A stretch of DNA of 64,000 nucleotides from Rhodobacter sp. (lineage in GTDB: Bacteria > Pseudomonadota > Alphaproteobacteria > Rhodobacterales > Rhodobacteraceae). A program made the position numbers and the translations under genes. The stretch lies in assembly GCA_020637555.1 (NCBI GenBank), contig JACKKF010000004.1:124001-188000 (forward strand), written 5' to 3'. Position 1 is the first letter of the stretch. Every line of letters starts with the position of its first letter. Under the pieces are notes generated by a model. The model did no database searches. It was not told the origin of the DNA and saw only the letters and a list, made by a program, of their open reading frames with translations. Below are positions 16,865-27,155 of the stretch, piece after piece.

Positions 16865-19480
16865 ATGAACCTTGAAAAGTTCACGGAACGGGCGCGCGGA
16901 TTCCTGCAGGCTGCCCAGACGATCGCCGCGCGCGAACAGCACCAGCGGCTGACCCCCGAACATCTGTTGAAGGCCCTGATGGATGACGATCAGGGCATGG
17001 CGGCCAACCTGATCCGCCGCGCCGGCGGTGCGCCGGAGCGCGTCACGCAGGCGGTCGATCTGGCCGTCGGCAAGCAGGCCAAGGTCTCGGGCGATGCCGG
17101 GCAGGTCTATACCGACCAGAGCCTGGTGCGCGTGCTGGATGAGGCCGAAAAACTGGCGCAAAAGGCCGGAGACAGCTTTGTCCCGGTCGAACGGATGCTG
17201 ATGGCGCTGGCGATGGTGAAAAGCCCGGCCAAGGACGCGCTGGACGCGGGCGCGGTCACGGCCCAGGCCCTGAACAGCGCGATCAACGATATCCGCAAGG
17301 GGCGGACGGCGGACAGCGCCTCGGCCGAGGATACCTATGAGGCCCTGAAAAAATTCGCCCGCGACCTGACCGAGGCCGCGCGGGACGGCAAGATCGACCC
17401 GATCATCGGCCGCGACGAGGAAATCCGCCGCGCGATGCAGGTTCTCAGCCGCCGTGGCAAGAACAACCCTGTGCTGATCGGTGAGCCGGGCGTCGGCAAG
17501 ACTGCCATCGCCGAAGGGCTGGCGCTGCGCATCGTCAATGGCGACGTGCCCGAAAGTCTGCGCGACAAGACCCTGATGGCGCTGGACATGGGGGCGTTGA
17601 TCGCAGGCGCCAAGTATCGCGGCGAATTCGAGGAACGCCTGAAGTCCGTCCTGAAGGAGATCGAAGCCGCCGCCGGCGACATCATCCTGTTCATCGACGA
17701 GATGCACACGCTGGTGGGCGCCGGAAAATCCGAGGGCGCGATGGATGCGGCGAACCTGATCAAGCCGGCGCTGGCGCGGGGCGAATTGCACTGCATCGGC
17801 GCGACGACGCTGGATGAATACCGCAAGTATGTGGAAAAGGACGCGGCGCTGGCCCGCCGGTTCCAGCCGGTGTTCGTGGCGGAACCCACGGTCGAGGACA
17901 CCGTGTCGATCCTGCGCGGGATCAAGGAGAAATACGAACTCCATCACGGGGTGCGGATCGCCGATTCGGCGCTCGTGGCCGCCGCGACGCTGTCGCATCG
18001 CTACATCACCGACCGTTTCCTGCCCGACAAGGCGATCGACCTGGTGGATGAGGCCGCCAGCCGGCTGCGCATGCAGATCGATTCCAAGCCCGAGGAACTG
18101 GACGCGCTGGACCGCGACATCCTGCAAAAGCAGATCGAATCCGAGGCGCTGAAGAAAGAGGACGACGCGGCCTCGCGCGATCGGCTGGAAAAGCTGGAAG
18201 CCGAACTGAGCGAGTTGCAGCAGCAATCGGCCGAGCTGACAGCCAAATGGCAGAACGAGCGCGACATGCTGGAAGCGGCGCGCGGGCTGAAGGAAAAACT
18301 GGAGAAGGCCCGCATCGACCTGGATACCGCCAAGCGCACGGGCGATTTCGCCAAGGCGGGCGAGCTGCAATATGGCACCATCCCGGGGCTGGAAAAGCAG
18401 CTGGCCGAGGCCGAGGCGCGCGAAGCCGAGAAACTGGTCGGCGACGCGGTGCGGCCGGAACAGATCGCGGAAGTGGTGGAACGCTGGACTGGCATCCCCA
18501 CGACCAAGATGCTGGAAGGCGAGCGCGAGAAGCTCTTGCGGATGGAGGAGGGCCTGCACAAGCGGGTCATCGGGCAGGACGCGGCGGTGCGCGCGGTGGC
18601 GAATGCCGTGCGGCGCGCGCGAGCCGGGCTCAATGACGAAAACCGCCCGCTGGGCAGCTTCCTGTTCCTGGGCCCGACCGGCGTGGGCAAGACCGAGTTG
18701 ACCAAGGCGGTGGCCGAGTTCCTGTTCGACGACGACAGCGCGATGGTCCGCATCGACATGTCCGAGTTCATGGAAAAGCACGCGGTCGCGCGCCTGATCG
18801 GCGCTCCGCCCGGGTATGTCGGCTATGAGGAAGGGGGCGTGCTGACCGAAGCCGTCCGTCGCCGGCCCTATCAGGTGGTGCTGTTCGACGAGGTGGAGAA
18901 AGCTCACCCCGACGTGTTCAACGTGCTGTTGCAGGTGCTCGATGACGGGCAACTGACGGACAGCCACGGCCGCACGGTGGACTTCAAGCAGACGCTGATC
19001 GTGCTGACCTCGAACCTGGGATCGCAGGCGCTCAGCCATCTGCCGGAAGGCACCGACACGTCCGAGGCCCGCGCCCATGTCATGGAGGCCGTGCGCGCCC
19101 ATTTCCGGCCCGAGTTCCTGAACCGTCTGGATGAAACCGTCATCTTCGACCGGCTCAAGCGGGCGGACATGGACGGTATCGTCGAAATCCAGCTCAGGCG
19201 CCTGACGAAACGGCTGGAGGCGCGCAAGATCGCGCTGGATCTGGACGCGGGCGCCCGGACCTGGCTGGCCGACAAGGGCTATGACCCGGTCTATGGCGCC
19301 CGCCCGCTGAAGCGGGTGATCCAGCGGTATCTGCAGGATCCGCTGGCGCAGATGCTGTTGGCCGGGTCCGTCCTGGATGGCGCATCCGTGCCCGTGACGG
19401 CGGGTCCCGAAGGGCTGATCATCGACGGCCATGCCAGTGCCGATGACGACGACATGCCCCGCATGAAAGTCGTTCACTGA
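16865..19480 (+). CDS. clpB: ATP-dependent disaggregase ClpB
   Basis: An 871-residue Hsp100 chaperone. Domains in order: N-terminal repeat domain (about 1-145), first AAA+ module with Walker A GEPGVGKT, a coiled-coil middle domain (about 400-520, rich in Glu/Lys/Leu heptads), and the second AAA+ module with GPTGVGKT. With DnaK it rescues aggregated proteins in the cytoplasm. I place the start at the ATG before NLEKFTERARG, preceded by GGAG; an upstream ATG at 16820 would add 15 unlikely residues. A sigma-32-type promoter precedes it. Confidence 0.97.
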   Translation: MNLEKFTERARGFLQAAQTIAAREQHQRLTPEHLLKALMDDDQGMAANLIRRAGGAPERVTQAVDLAVGKQAKVSGDAGQVYTDQSLVRVLDEAEKLAQKAGDSFVPVERMLMALAMVKSPAKDALDAGAVTAQALNSAINDIRKGRTADSASAEDTYEALKKFARDLTEAARDGKIDPIIGRDEEIRRAMQVLSRRGKNNPVLIGEPGVGKTAIAEGLALRIVNGDVPESLRDKTLMALDMGALIAGAKYRGEFEERLKSVLKEIEAAAGDIILFIDEMHTLVGAGKSEGAMDAANLIKPALARGELHCIGATTLDEYRKYVEKDAALARRFQPVFVAEPTVEDTVSILRGIKEKYELHHGVRIADSALVAAATLSHRYITDRFLPDKAIDLVDEAASRLRMQIDSKPEELDALDRDILQKQIESEALKKEDDAASRDRLEKLEAELSELQQQSAELTAKWQNERDMLEAARGLKEKLEKARIDLDTAKRTGDFAKAGELQYGTIPGLEKQLAEAEAREAEKLVGDAVRPEQIAEVVERWTGIPTTKMLEGEREKLLRMEEGLHKRVIGQDAAVRAVANAVRRARAGLNDENRPLGSFLFLGPTGVGKTELTKAVAEFLFDDDSAMVRIDMSEFMEKHAVARLIGAPPGYVGYEEGGVLTEAVRRRPYQVVLFDEVEKAHPDVFNVLLQVLDDGQLTDSHGRTVDFKQTLIVLTSNLGSQALSHLPEGTDTSEARAHVMEAVRAHFRPEFLNRLDETVIFDRLKRADMDGIVEIQLRRLTKRLEARKIALDLDAGARTWLADKGYDPVYGARPLKRVIQRYLQDPLAQMLLAGSVLDGASVPVTAGPEGLIIDGHASADDDDMPRMKVVH

Positions 19481-19492
19481 CGCCACAACCAA

Positions 19493-19520
19493 GGGACACC
19501 CCGGTTGACCGGGGTGTCCC
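19493..19520 (+). terminator. Hairpin after clpB
   Basis: A perfect 12-base-pair stem GGGACACCCCGG / CCGGGGTGTCCC with a TTGA loop, 12 bases after the clpB stop. No T-run follows, so it may act as an mRNA-stabilising end or a Rho-assisted terminator. Confidence 0.6.
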
Positions 19521-19653
19521 CGTCCGGCTGACCGCGGTCCTGCCCGCGCGACCGAAAAAAGACACGAATCTCTCCTGAAAACGCCGCAGTCGCGCGGCAA
19601 ACCCGCACTGACGCCTGTATTGCGAGGCGTGCGTATCAGTGAGAGAATTGAAA

Positions 19654-20133
19654 ATGCCGATCAAACAAGGATTGCGCACCCCCTTCCTGAAGGATCAAAG
19701 CGGTGCAGTCACCGTCGACTGGGTGGTTCTGACCGCCGCGGTCAGCGGTTTCGGCCTGACATCCGCATCGCTGGTCAGCGGCGGGGTCGGGGCCTTGGCG
19801 ACGGACATCCAGTCCGCTTTGAGCGGGGCTACGGTCGTCGCGCTGGAATTCGTGGAAAACCCGAATTCCGACCTCGATCTGTCGTCGGCCATGGGCTACG
19901 CGAACCAGACGTTCTATTTCTTCACCCCCGCGGGTGTGACCAACTGGTACAATGGCAATGTGAAGAACCTGTCCGACGCGGACCTGATGGTCGCGCTGGA
20001 GCAACGCCGCGCGAACATGGAATCCGAACTGGCCATGGGGCCCAATGACGCGCCCAGCTACGGCGAGCCCTGGGGGCACACCGACATGTATAACCTCACC
20101 CGCTGGGAGGCCGCCTATCGCGGCCTGATCTGA
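19654..20133 (+). CDS. Flp-pilin-like N-terminus, otherwise unknown protein
   Basis: A 159-residue protein whose first 50 residues resemble a Flp/TadE-type pilin leader: a short basic start, 'FLKDQSGAVTVDWVVLTAAV' with an acidic residue after the hydrophobic start, then a long hydrophobic stretch. The remaining 100 residues are soluble, with aromatic clusters, and match no family I recognise. It may be a pseudopilin-like or membrane-anchored envelope protein. I chose ATG 19654 because GAGAGA lies 7 bases upstream; a GTG at 19639 is possible. No other pilus gene is near. Confidence 0.6.
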   Translation: MPIKQGLRTPFLKDQSGAVTVDWVVLTAAVSGFGLTSASLVSGGVGALATDIQSALSGATVVALEFVENPNSDLDLSSAMGYANQTFYFFTPAGVTNWYNGNVKNLSDADLMVALEQRRANMESELAMGPNDAPSYGEPWGHTDMYNLTRWEAAYRGLI

Positions 20134-20148
20134 CGCGGCAAACGCCGG

Positions 20149-21300
<1,152 letters not shown>

Positions 21301-21431
21301 CGGTCTGTCGTGTCCCATGGGGCCCTGGCCCTGCGCCCGCCCGTTCACGCCGGATCTTGCGCGAAAATGCTTGGCGGATTTCGCTGATTTTCGTTACCAA
21401 ATGGCGAAATGCGTCTTTGATGGAGGGTCGC

Positions 21432-21893
21432 ATGGCGAAATCCGTCGCGCTTGACCGGTTCGATCACGCGCTTCTGGCAGAGATGCAGCGCGACAACCAG
21501 ACGCCCGCGCGGGTGCTGGCGGATCGCGTCGGCCTGTCGCAAAGCGCGGTTCTCAGGCGGCTCAGGCGGCTCAGGGCGGAACGGATCATCACCGCGGACA
21601 TTTCCCTGGTGAACCCGGAATACCTGGGCGCGCCGGTTACGGTGTTTGCGCTGGTCTCGCTCGATCACGGGGCGCGCACCTATGCCGAGTTCGCCCGCAA
21701 GCTGCGCGGCCGACCCGAGGTGAAGCTGGCCTCGTATGTCACGGGCGACGCGGATTTTGTGCTGCATCTGCAGTTGGAAAGCATGGCCGCCTATGCGCAG
21801 TTCGCGCTGGAGGTGTTCCATGACGATCCCAATGTGTCCGAATATCACACCTATGTCGCGATGCGGGACATGGTGGGGCCGGGGGCGGGCTGA
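21432..21893 (+). CDS. Lrp/AsnC family transcriptional regulator
   Basis: A 153-residue full-length Lrp/AsnC protein: N-terminal helix-turn-helix ('RVLADRVGLSQSAVLRRLRRL') and a C-terminal RAM domain ('VTGDADFVLHLQLESM'). GGAGGG lies 4 bases before the ATG. It is transcribed away from the PLP lyase gene across about 130 bases, the usual arrangement for a local regulator of amino-acid metabolism; the ligand may be a sulfur amino acid. That target assignment is inferred from position only. Confidence 0.9.
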   Translation: MAKSVALDRFDHALLAEMQRDNQTPARVLADRVGLSQSAVLRRLRRLRAERIITADISLVNPEYLGAPVTVFALVSLDHGARTYAEFARKLRGRPEVKLASYVTGDADFVLHLQLESMAAYAQFALEVFHDDPNVSEYHTYVAMRDMVGPGAG

Positions 21894-21982
21894 CCACCGC
21901 TGCACAGGCCCTGTGCGCCGATGAGCCTTTTCCCGCGGGCGATCCGGCCCGATATGTGACCTGACAGGAACAGGAGGATCGA

Positions 21983-22780
21983 ATGACTCGATTTCCCACA
22001 TATTTCATCTCGCATGGCGGGGGGCCGTGGCCCTGGCTGCCGCAGATGCGCCGTCAGTTCGTCAACCTCGAAGCCTCGCTCAAGGCCATGGTGGCCGAGC
22101 TGCCGGAACGGCCCCGCGCCGTGCTGGTGATTTCCGGGCACTGGGAAGAGGACAGCTTTGCGGTGATGGGCGCCGCGCATCCGCCGATGGTCTATGACTA
22201 TTACGGCTTTCCGCCCGAAACCTATACCATCACTTACCCGGCCCCCGGTGCGCCGGGGGATCTGGCGGCACGCACCGCCGACCTGATCGCCGGCGCCGGC
22301 CTGCCCACGCGCATCGATGCCAAACAGGGCTTTGACCACGGCACGTTCGCGCCGCTCTACATCATGTTCCCCGATGCCGATGTGCCGGTTTATCAGGTCT
22401 CGCTGAAGCACGGCTATTCGCCCGAGGACCACATGCGCCTTGGGCGCGCGCTGGCGCCGTTGCGCGACGAAGGGGTGATGATCGTCGGTTCGGGGCTGAG
22501 CTTTCACAACCTGCGGCTATTCGGCCCGGGGGCGAAACTGCCCAGCGAGGCCTTTGACGCCTGGCTGAACGAGACACTGGACTCCGTCCCTGAGGTTCGC
22601 ACATCGAGGGTGCTGGACTGGGAAAGCGCCCCCTACGCGCGGGTCTGCCACGCGCAGGAGGACCATCTGGTGCCGCTGTTCGCCGCGCTGGGCGCGGCCG
22701 AGGCCGGTGCCGCCACCCGCATCTACCACGACGAGGGGTTGATGGGCGGCGTCACCGCGTCGAGCTGGCGTTTCGACTGA
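21983..22780 (+). CDS. DODA-type class III extradiol dioxygenase
   Basis: A 265-residue protein of the LigB-like/DODA family (YgiD type). Motifs include 'YFISHGGGPW' near the N-terminus, 'VISGHWEE', 'GFDHGTFAPL' and 'GLSFHNL', which carry the histidines expected to bind iron or zinc. The family opens catechol-type rings; E. coli YgiD converts DOPA to betalamic acid precursors in vitro. The natural substrate is unknown. It starts 90 bases after the Lrp gene, with AGGAGG 5 bases upstream of its ATG. Confidence 0.88.
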   Translation: MTRFPTYFISHGGGPWPWLPQMRRQFVNLEASLKAMVAELPERPRAVLVISGHWEEDSFAVMGAAHPPMVYDYYGFPPETYTITYPAPGAPGDLAARTADLIAGAGLPTRIDAKQGFDHGTFAPLYIMFPDADVPVYQVSLKHGYSPEDHMRLGRALAPLRDEGVMIVGSGLSFHNLRLFGPGAKLPSEAFDAWLNETLDSVPEVRTSRVLDWESAPYARVCHAQEDHLVPLFAALGAAEAGAATRIYHDEGLMGGVTASSWRFD

Positions 22781-22783
22781 CGC

Positions 22784-24694
22784 TCAGGCGCCGATCAGGT
22801 CGGCGATCTGGCGGTGCAGATCCTGAACGCGCTGCACCGCCGCCGCGTTGGCGGCCTGTGCGGCGCTGATCTCGGCGTCGATCGCATCGACGCGGGCGCG
22901 GCGGTCGCGGTTGGCCTGACTGTCATCGCCCAGTTGCACGATCAGATTGACCAGGCGCTGCTGTTCGCGTTCCAGCGTCTGAACCGCCTGTGTCTGCGTG
23001 CGCTGATCGGCCTGGGCCAGACTGATCTGGTTGCGCAGATCGGCCAGTTGGCGCAGCGTTTCGGTGACCCGGGGATCGACCGACCGGCCCTGCCAGTAGG
23101 CCAGGGTGTTCGTGTCGATATCCATCAGGCCCACGCGGCGCATCCGGGGCTGGCGTTCGGTCACGATCAGGGATTCGCGCCCGCCGGCCGGGACATGGAC
23201 CACCCAGCGCCAGGCATCGGGGCGTTCCTCGGGGCCGGTGGCGGCGCTGACGGTCCAGCCGTCCCGGCGCGGGTGGTCGACGGTGATGTCGCGCGCGGTC
23301 TCGGGGGCGCCTTCGATGCGATAGGTCGTGCGCTGTTCCAGGTCCTCGGTGACATAGAGCAGACCATTCGCCAGGCGCATTTCGCGCACGGTCTCGCTGC
23401 CGCCGTTCTCCTCGCGCACCTCGACCGCGGTGTCGCGGGCGAAGGTCACGGTCTCGGTGGCGCCGGGGGCCATTTCGGGGATCATCGCATCGCCGGCATG
23501 GCCGCGCCCGTCCTCATACAGGGTCAGGACGCCCGCGGGCAGGCGCAACGGCAGCGGGTTCTCCAGCGACAGGGCGATGGTCGGGTGCAGGTCGCCCGAG
23601 CCGCCGCGATACAGCGTCAGCCGCGCATCGGGCAGCAGTTCCGAAAGGAAGGGCACGCTCATCATCTGGCCCGCCGCCAACGTCACCGGCGTGTCCAGCG
23701 TGAACCGGCTGAAACTGTCGCCATCGTCGGCCGTGACGGCGATCGAGGCGGCGCTGTCCGCAAAGGCCTGCATGGGCGCGGCCTCGGCCACGATCCCGGC
23801 CTCGCGGCGAAGGCCCGCGGCCGCGACCATGGGCGCGGGTATCGCGTCCGCCAGGGCCTGTTCACGCTGGGCATAGCGCCGTTCGTAAAGCTGCGCCGAG
23901 ATCGCGCGGACAGACCCGGTGGCCAGCGTCAGCCGCACCTGGTCCCAGTCGGCGCCCGTGGTGTTCTCGACCACGGCCCAGCCGATCAGGCGGATGCCGT
24001 CGGGGGTATCCACCGCGCGCCAGGCGGTGCGCCACAGGGGGGCGTTCTGCAGATACACCAGATCCAGGTCGCGCTCGCTGTGATCGGCGCTGTCAAGCGT
24101 CACCTCGACACGGCGCGGATTTGCCGAACCGCGCCACGCCCTGAGCGCGGCGGTCAGCGTCTGCTGGTCGGTCGCATCGGCGAAGCGGACGCCAAGCGCG
24201 TCATCCATGACAAAGCTGTGCAGCACGCCGTCGTCGCCCTGCACGGTCAGCACGTTCAGGGGGCCATTCTCGCCCGGGCGCTGGGTCACGCCCATGTTGA
24301 GACCGGACCACGTCTCGCCCCGCCGTTCGACCGTCAGGGGCGCGCCGACCATGGCCGCGAACAGGCGGGCGGGGTCGGTCACGTCCTGCGGACCAAAGGG
24401 GAAATGCGCAAAGGCATCCTCGAAGCTGCCGGGCCCGGTCATGGTGACCCACGGAACCGCGCCGGCGGGATCGACGACCCACAGGCTTTTCAGAAAATCG
24501 TCGATATCGTTGCGGGCAATCGACAGGCGGATGGGATCGCTGCCCAGGTGGCCCGACGCCTCGATCATGGCGAGGCCGGCGGTGGACAGCGTGACGCCGC
24601 GGATCATGGTTTCCGCGTTCAGCGGCAGGGCCAGCGCCAGGGTGCTGGCGGACAGGATCAGGGCACGACGAAAGCGGGTCAGGGGAAAGGACAT
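22784..24694 (-). CDS. DUF4139 domain-containing secreted protein
   Basis: A 636-residue protein with a signal peptide (FRRALILSASTLALALPLNA) and a beta-rich body with 'YLQNAPLWRTAWRA' and 'GADWDQVRLTLATG', typical of DUF4139 proteins. The last 95 residues are a predicted coiled coil (repeated Leu/Ala/Gln/Arg heptads from about residue 540). In many DUF4139 proteins the coiled coil lies near the N-terminus, so the order here is unusual. The start at 24694 is supported by GGAG upstream; an earlier start at 24766 would mask the signal peptide. Probably periplasmic, role unknown. Confidence 0.75.
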   Translation of the reverse strand: MSFPLTRFRRALILSASTLALALPLNAETMIRGVTLSTAGLAMIEASGHLGSDPIRLSIARNDIDDFLKSLWVVDPAGAVPWVTMTGPGSFEDAFAHFPFGPQDVTDPARLFAAMVGAPLTVERRGETWSGLNMGVTQRPGENGPLNVLTVQGDDGVLHSFVMDDALGVRFADATDQQTLTAALRAWRGSANPRRVEVTLDSADHSERDLDLVYLQNAPLWRTAWRAVDTPDGIRLIGWAVVENTTGADWDQVRLTLATGSVRAISAQLYERRYAQREQALADAIPAPMVAAAGLRREAGIVAEAAPMQAFADSAASIAVTADDGDSFSRFTLDTPVTLAAGQMMSVPFLSELLPDARLTLYRGGSGDLHPTIALSLENPLPLRLPAGVLTLYEDGRGHAGDAMIPEMAPGATETVTFARDTAVEVREENGGSETVREMRLANGLLYVTEDLEQRTTYRIEGAPETARDITVDHPRRDGWTVSAATGPEERPDAWRWVVHVPAGGRESLIVTERQPRMRRVGLMDIDTNTLAYWQGRSVDPRVTETLRQLADLRNQISLAQADQRTQTQAVQTLEREQQRLVNLIVQLGDDSQANRDRRARVDAIDAEISAAQAANAAAVQRVQDLHRQIADLIGA

Positions 24695-24877
24695 GAGACA
24701 ACTCCAGTCTGGAATTGGCACAGCATGACGGGGTGCCTGCCGCCCGGCAAGCGGGTGCGCGATCACCTGTTTGCCAGCGGGGCGTGAACCGGCGGAAAAA
24801 GGCCGGACCCGTTCCCGGATCCGGCCGCACTGACACGCAACGCTCCCGTGCGCATACGGGCACTTGTTACGCGAAAC

Positions 24878-26431
24878 TCATTTGAACTTGTGAATCTCGC
24901 CCGATTTCAGCCGGGAAAGGTAACTGTTCAACTCACGTTTCACCACGGGCATCAAAAGGTAAAGACCCACGATGTTCACAACCCCCATGGCGAACAGCGC
25001 CGCGTCCGAGAAATCCAGCACCGCGCCCATGGTCGAGGCCGCGCCGACGATGATGAAGAAGCAGAAGAGCAGCTTGAAGGTCAGTTCCTTGCCCTTGCCC
25101 TCGCCGAACAGATAGGTCCAGGCCTTGAGCCCGTAATAGCTCCACGAGATCATGGTCGAGAACGCGAACAGCACCACGGCGATCGCCAGCACATAGTTGA
25201 ACCAGCCAAAGGCCGAGCTGAACGCCGCCGCGGTCAGCCCCACGCCCGAGGTTCCGCCCTGGGTGGCGATGGCGGTGCCGGCCTCGTTCAGGACATAGTT
25301 GCCGGTGGCCGGATCCGTGATGAGCTGCCCGGTGATGATGATCACCAGCGACGTCATGGTGCAGATGACCACCGTGTCGATGAACGGCTCAAGCAGCGAG
25401 ACGAATCCTTCGGTGATCGGCTCCTTGGTGCGCACGGCCGAGTGGGCGATCGCGGCCGAACCGATCCCTGCCTCGTTCGAGAACGCGGCGCGGCGGAAAC
25501 CCTGGATCAGCGCCCCGGCGATCCCGCCGGCCACGCCAAGGCCGGTAAAGGCCCCTGCGAAGATCTCGCGCGCGGCCTCGGCCACATGGTTCAGGTTCAT
25601 CAGGATGATGACCAGTGCCGACACGACATACAGGATGCCCATGAACGGCACGATCTTCTCCGTGACCTGGGCGATCGACTTCAGGCCGCCGACGATCACG
25701 GCAAAGACCACCGCCGCCAGCAGGACACCCGTGATCCAGCCCGGATAGGCGCCGGTCACGCCGGTGATCGCGGCATGGGTCTGGTTGGCCTGAAACATGT
25801 TCCCGCCGCCCAGCGACCCCAGCACGCAGAACACCGCGAACAGGATCGCCATGATCTTGCCAAAGCCGAAGCCGCGTTCCTTCAACCCCTTGTCGAGGTA
25901 ATACATCGGCCCGCCCGAGACCGAACCATCCGCATATTCGTTGCGATATTTGACGCCCAGCGTGCATTCGGTGAACTTGGTCGCCATGCCCAGCAGGCCC
26001 GCCAGGATCATCCAGAAGGTCGCCCCGGCGCCGCCGATGCCCACGGCAACCGCCACGCCCGCGATGTTGCCCAGTCCGACCGTGCCCGACAGCGCCGTTG
26101 CCAGCGCCTGGAAATGGCTGACCTCGCCCGCATCGTTGGGATCGGAATAGTCGCCCTTGACCAGTTGGATCGAATGCTTGAACGCGCGGAACTGGATGAA
26201 GCCGAAATACAGGCTGAAGACGAGGGCCGCGATCACCAGCCAGCCGACAATCCAGGGAATGTTTGTCCCCGGGAGGCTGGCGAAGATCAGGCTGACAAAC
26301 CATCCGGTCGAGGCCGCGAAGATGTCGTTGATGCGATCGCCCACGGTGGGTGCCGCGTCCTGGGCCATGGCCATCGGCGCGTAAAGCACCGCCATCGCCG
26401 CAAACGCGGCGCGCATAAACTTGGTTTTCAT
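24878..26431 (-). CDS. Alanine/glycine:cation symporter (AGCS family)
   Basis: A 517-residue inner-membrane carrier of the AGCS family with about ten membrane helices. Family signatures: 'ALATALSGTVGLGNIAGVA' and 'AAFSNEAGIGSAAIAHSA'. It imports alanine or glycine with sodium or protons. The first 24 residues look like a cleavable signal peptide (ending AMAQ), an extra that AGCS proteins of many other groups lack. The gene follows the UspA gene by 20 bases on the same strand, so the two are co-transcribed. Confidence 0.93.
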   Translation of the reverse strand: MKTKFMRAAFAAMAVLYAPMAMAQDAAPTVGDRINDIFAASTGWFVSLIFASLPGTNIPWIVGWLVIAALVFSLYFGFIQFRAFKHSIQLVKGDYSDPNDAGEVSHFQALATALSGTVGLGNIAGVAVAVGIGGAGATFWMILAGLLGMATKFTECTLGVKYRNEYADGSVSGGPMYYLDKGLKERGFGFGKIMAILFAVFCVLGSLGGGNMFQANQTHAAITGVTGAYPGWITGVLLAAVVFAVIVGGLKSIAQVTEKIVPFMGILYVVSALVIILMNLNHVAEAAREIFAGAFTGLGVAGGIAGALIQGFRRAAFSNEAGIGSAAIAHSAVRTKEPITEGFVSLLEPFIDTVVICTMTSLVIIITGQLITDPATGNYVLNEAGTAIATQGGTSGVGLTAAAFSSAFGWFNYVLAIAVVLFAFSTMISWSYYGLKAWTYLFGEGKGKELTFKLLFCFFIIVGAASTMGAVLDFSDAALFAMGVVNIVGLYLLMPVVKRELNSYLSRLKSGEIHKFK

Positions 26432-26451
26432 GGAATTGCTCCGCTACTGGG

Positions 26452-26886
26452 TCAGGGCACGATGGTGACGGGAACGGGCGCGATCTGCGCCAGGGTTCCC
26501 GCGACCGAACCGAACAGACGGGCGCTCAGCCCGCCCGCGCCGAGCCGGCCGATGACGATCTGCCCGGCGTCATGCGCCTGCGCGATCTCGACCAGCGTTT
26601 CGGCGACATGGCCGTATCGGATTTCACCCGTGGCGTTGAGGCCGCGGGCCGTCAGGTCATCGACCACCGGCCGAACCAGCGCCTGTTCGGCGCGCGAGAC
26701 TTCTTGTGCGCGGCGCTTGTGGCGCTCGTGCAGTTCTTCCTGCGTCAGAAAGCTGTAGGGGGACCATTCCAGCACATGGGCCACCACCAGCGTTGCACCG
26801 GACGATCCGGCAAGGTCGGCCGCCAGCGACACCGCGCGGCGACCGGCGTCCGAGCCATCGAAGGCCACGACAATCGGTTTTGTCAT
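26452..26886 (-). CDS. Universal stress protein (UspA family, ATP-binding type)
   Basis: A 144-residue UspA-domain protein. The ATP-binding pattern G-x2-G-x9-G-S is complete in 'GRLGAGGLSARLFGS', so this is the nucleotide-binding type. It begins with 'IVVAFDGSDAGRRAV'. USP proteins often sit beside transporters and may bind or regulate them; the 20-base spacing to the alanine symporter fits such a role, though that is inferred. Confidence 0.92.
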   Translation of the reverse strand: MTKPIVVAFDGSDAGRRAVSLAADLAGSSGATLVVAHVLEWSPYSFLTQEELHERHKRRAQEVSRAEQALVRPVVDDLTARGLNATGEIRYGHVAETLVEIAQAHDAGQIVIGRLGAGGLSARLFGSVAGTLAQIAPVPVTIVP

Positions 26887-27155
26887 TGGGTTACTCCACT
26901 GTTGACCCGGATTTTACCGGGCCTGACCAGTTTAGACCGCGGACGCTGGGAATTTCTCCGAATTCGGGTCAGGATGCGTGAAATCTTCGACGGTTGTGCG
27001 ACATTCCGTCGCAATATCGGTAGAATATTCTAAAAAAGTGATCGTTGCGCGTGAAATGTTCGATTGCCAGCGGCACGCCTTTGGGGTTCGGGGTGCTTGC
27101 CCCTTGCGGGTTAGGGGCCTAAACGGCAAGGCGACTCCCTTTGGAAAGGCGCGCC

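Noticed and set aside
16472..19600. A long open frame on the minus strand opposite clpB
   Set aside because: Same artefact; it crosses the PilZ gene and clpB and shows no recognisable domain.
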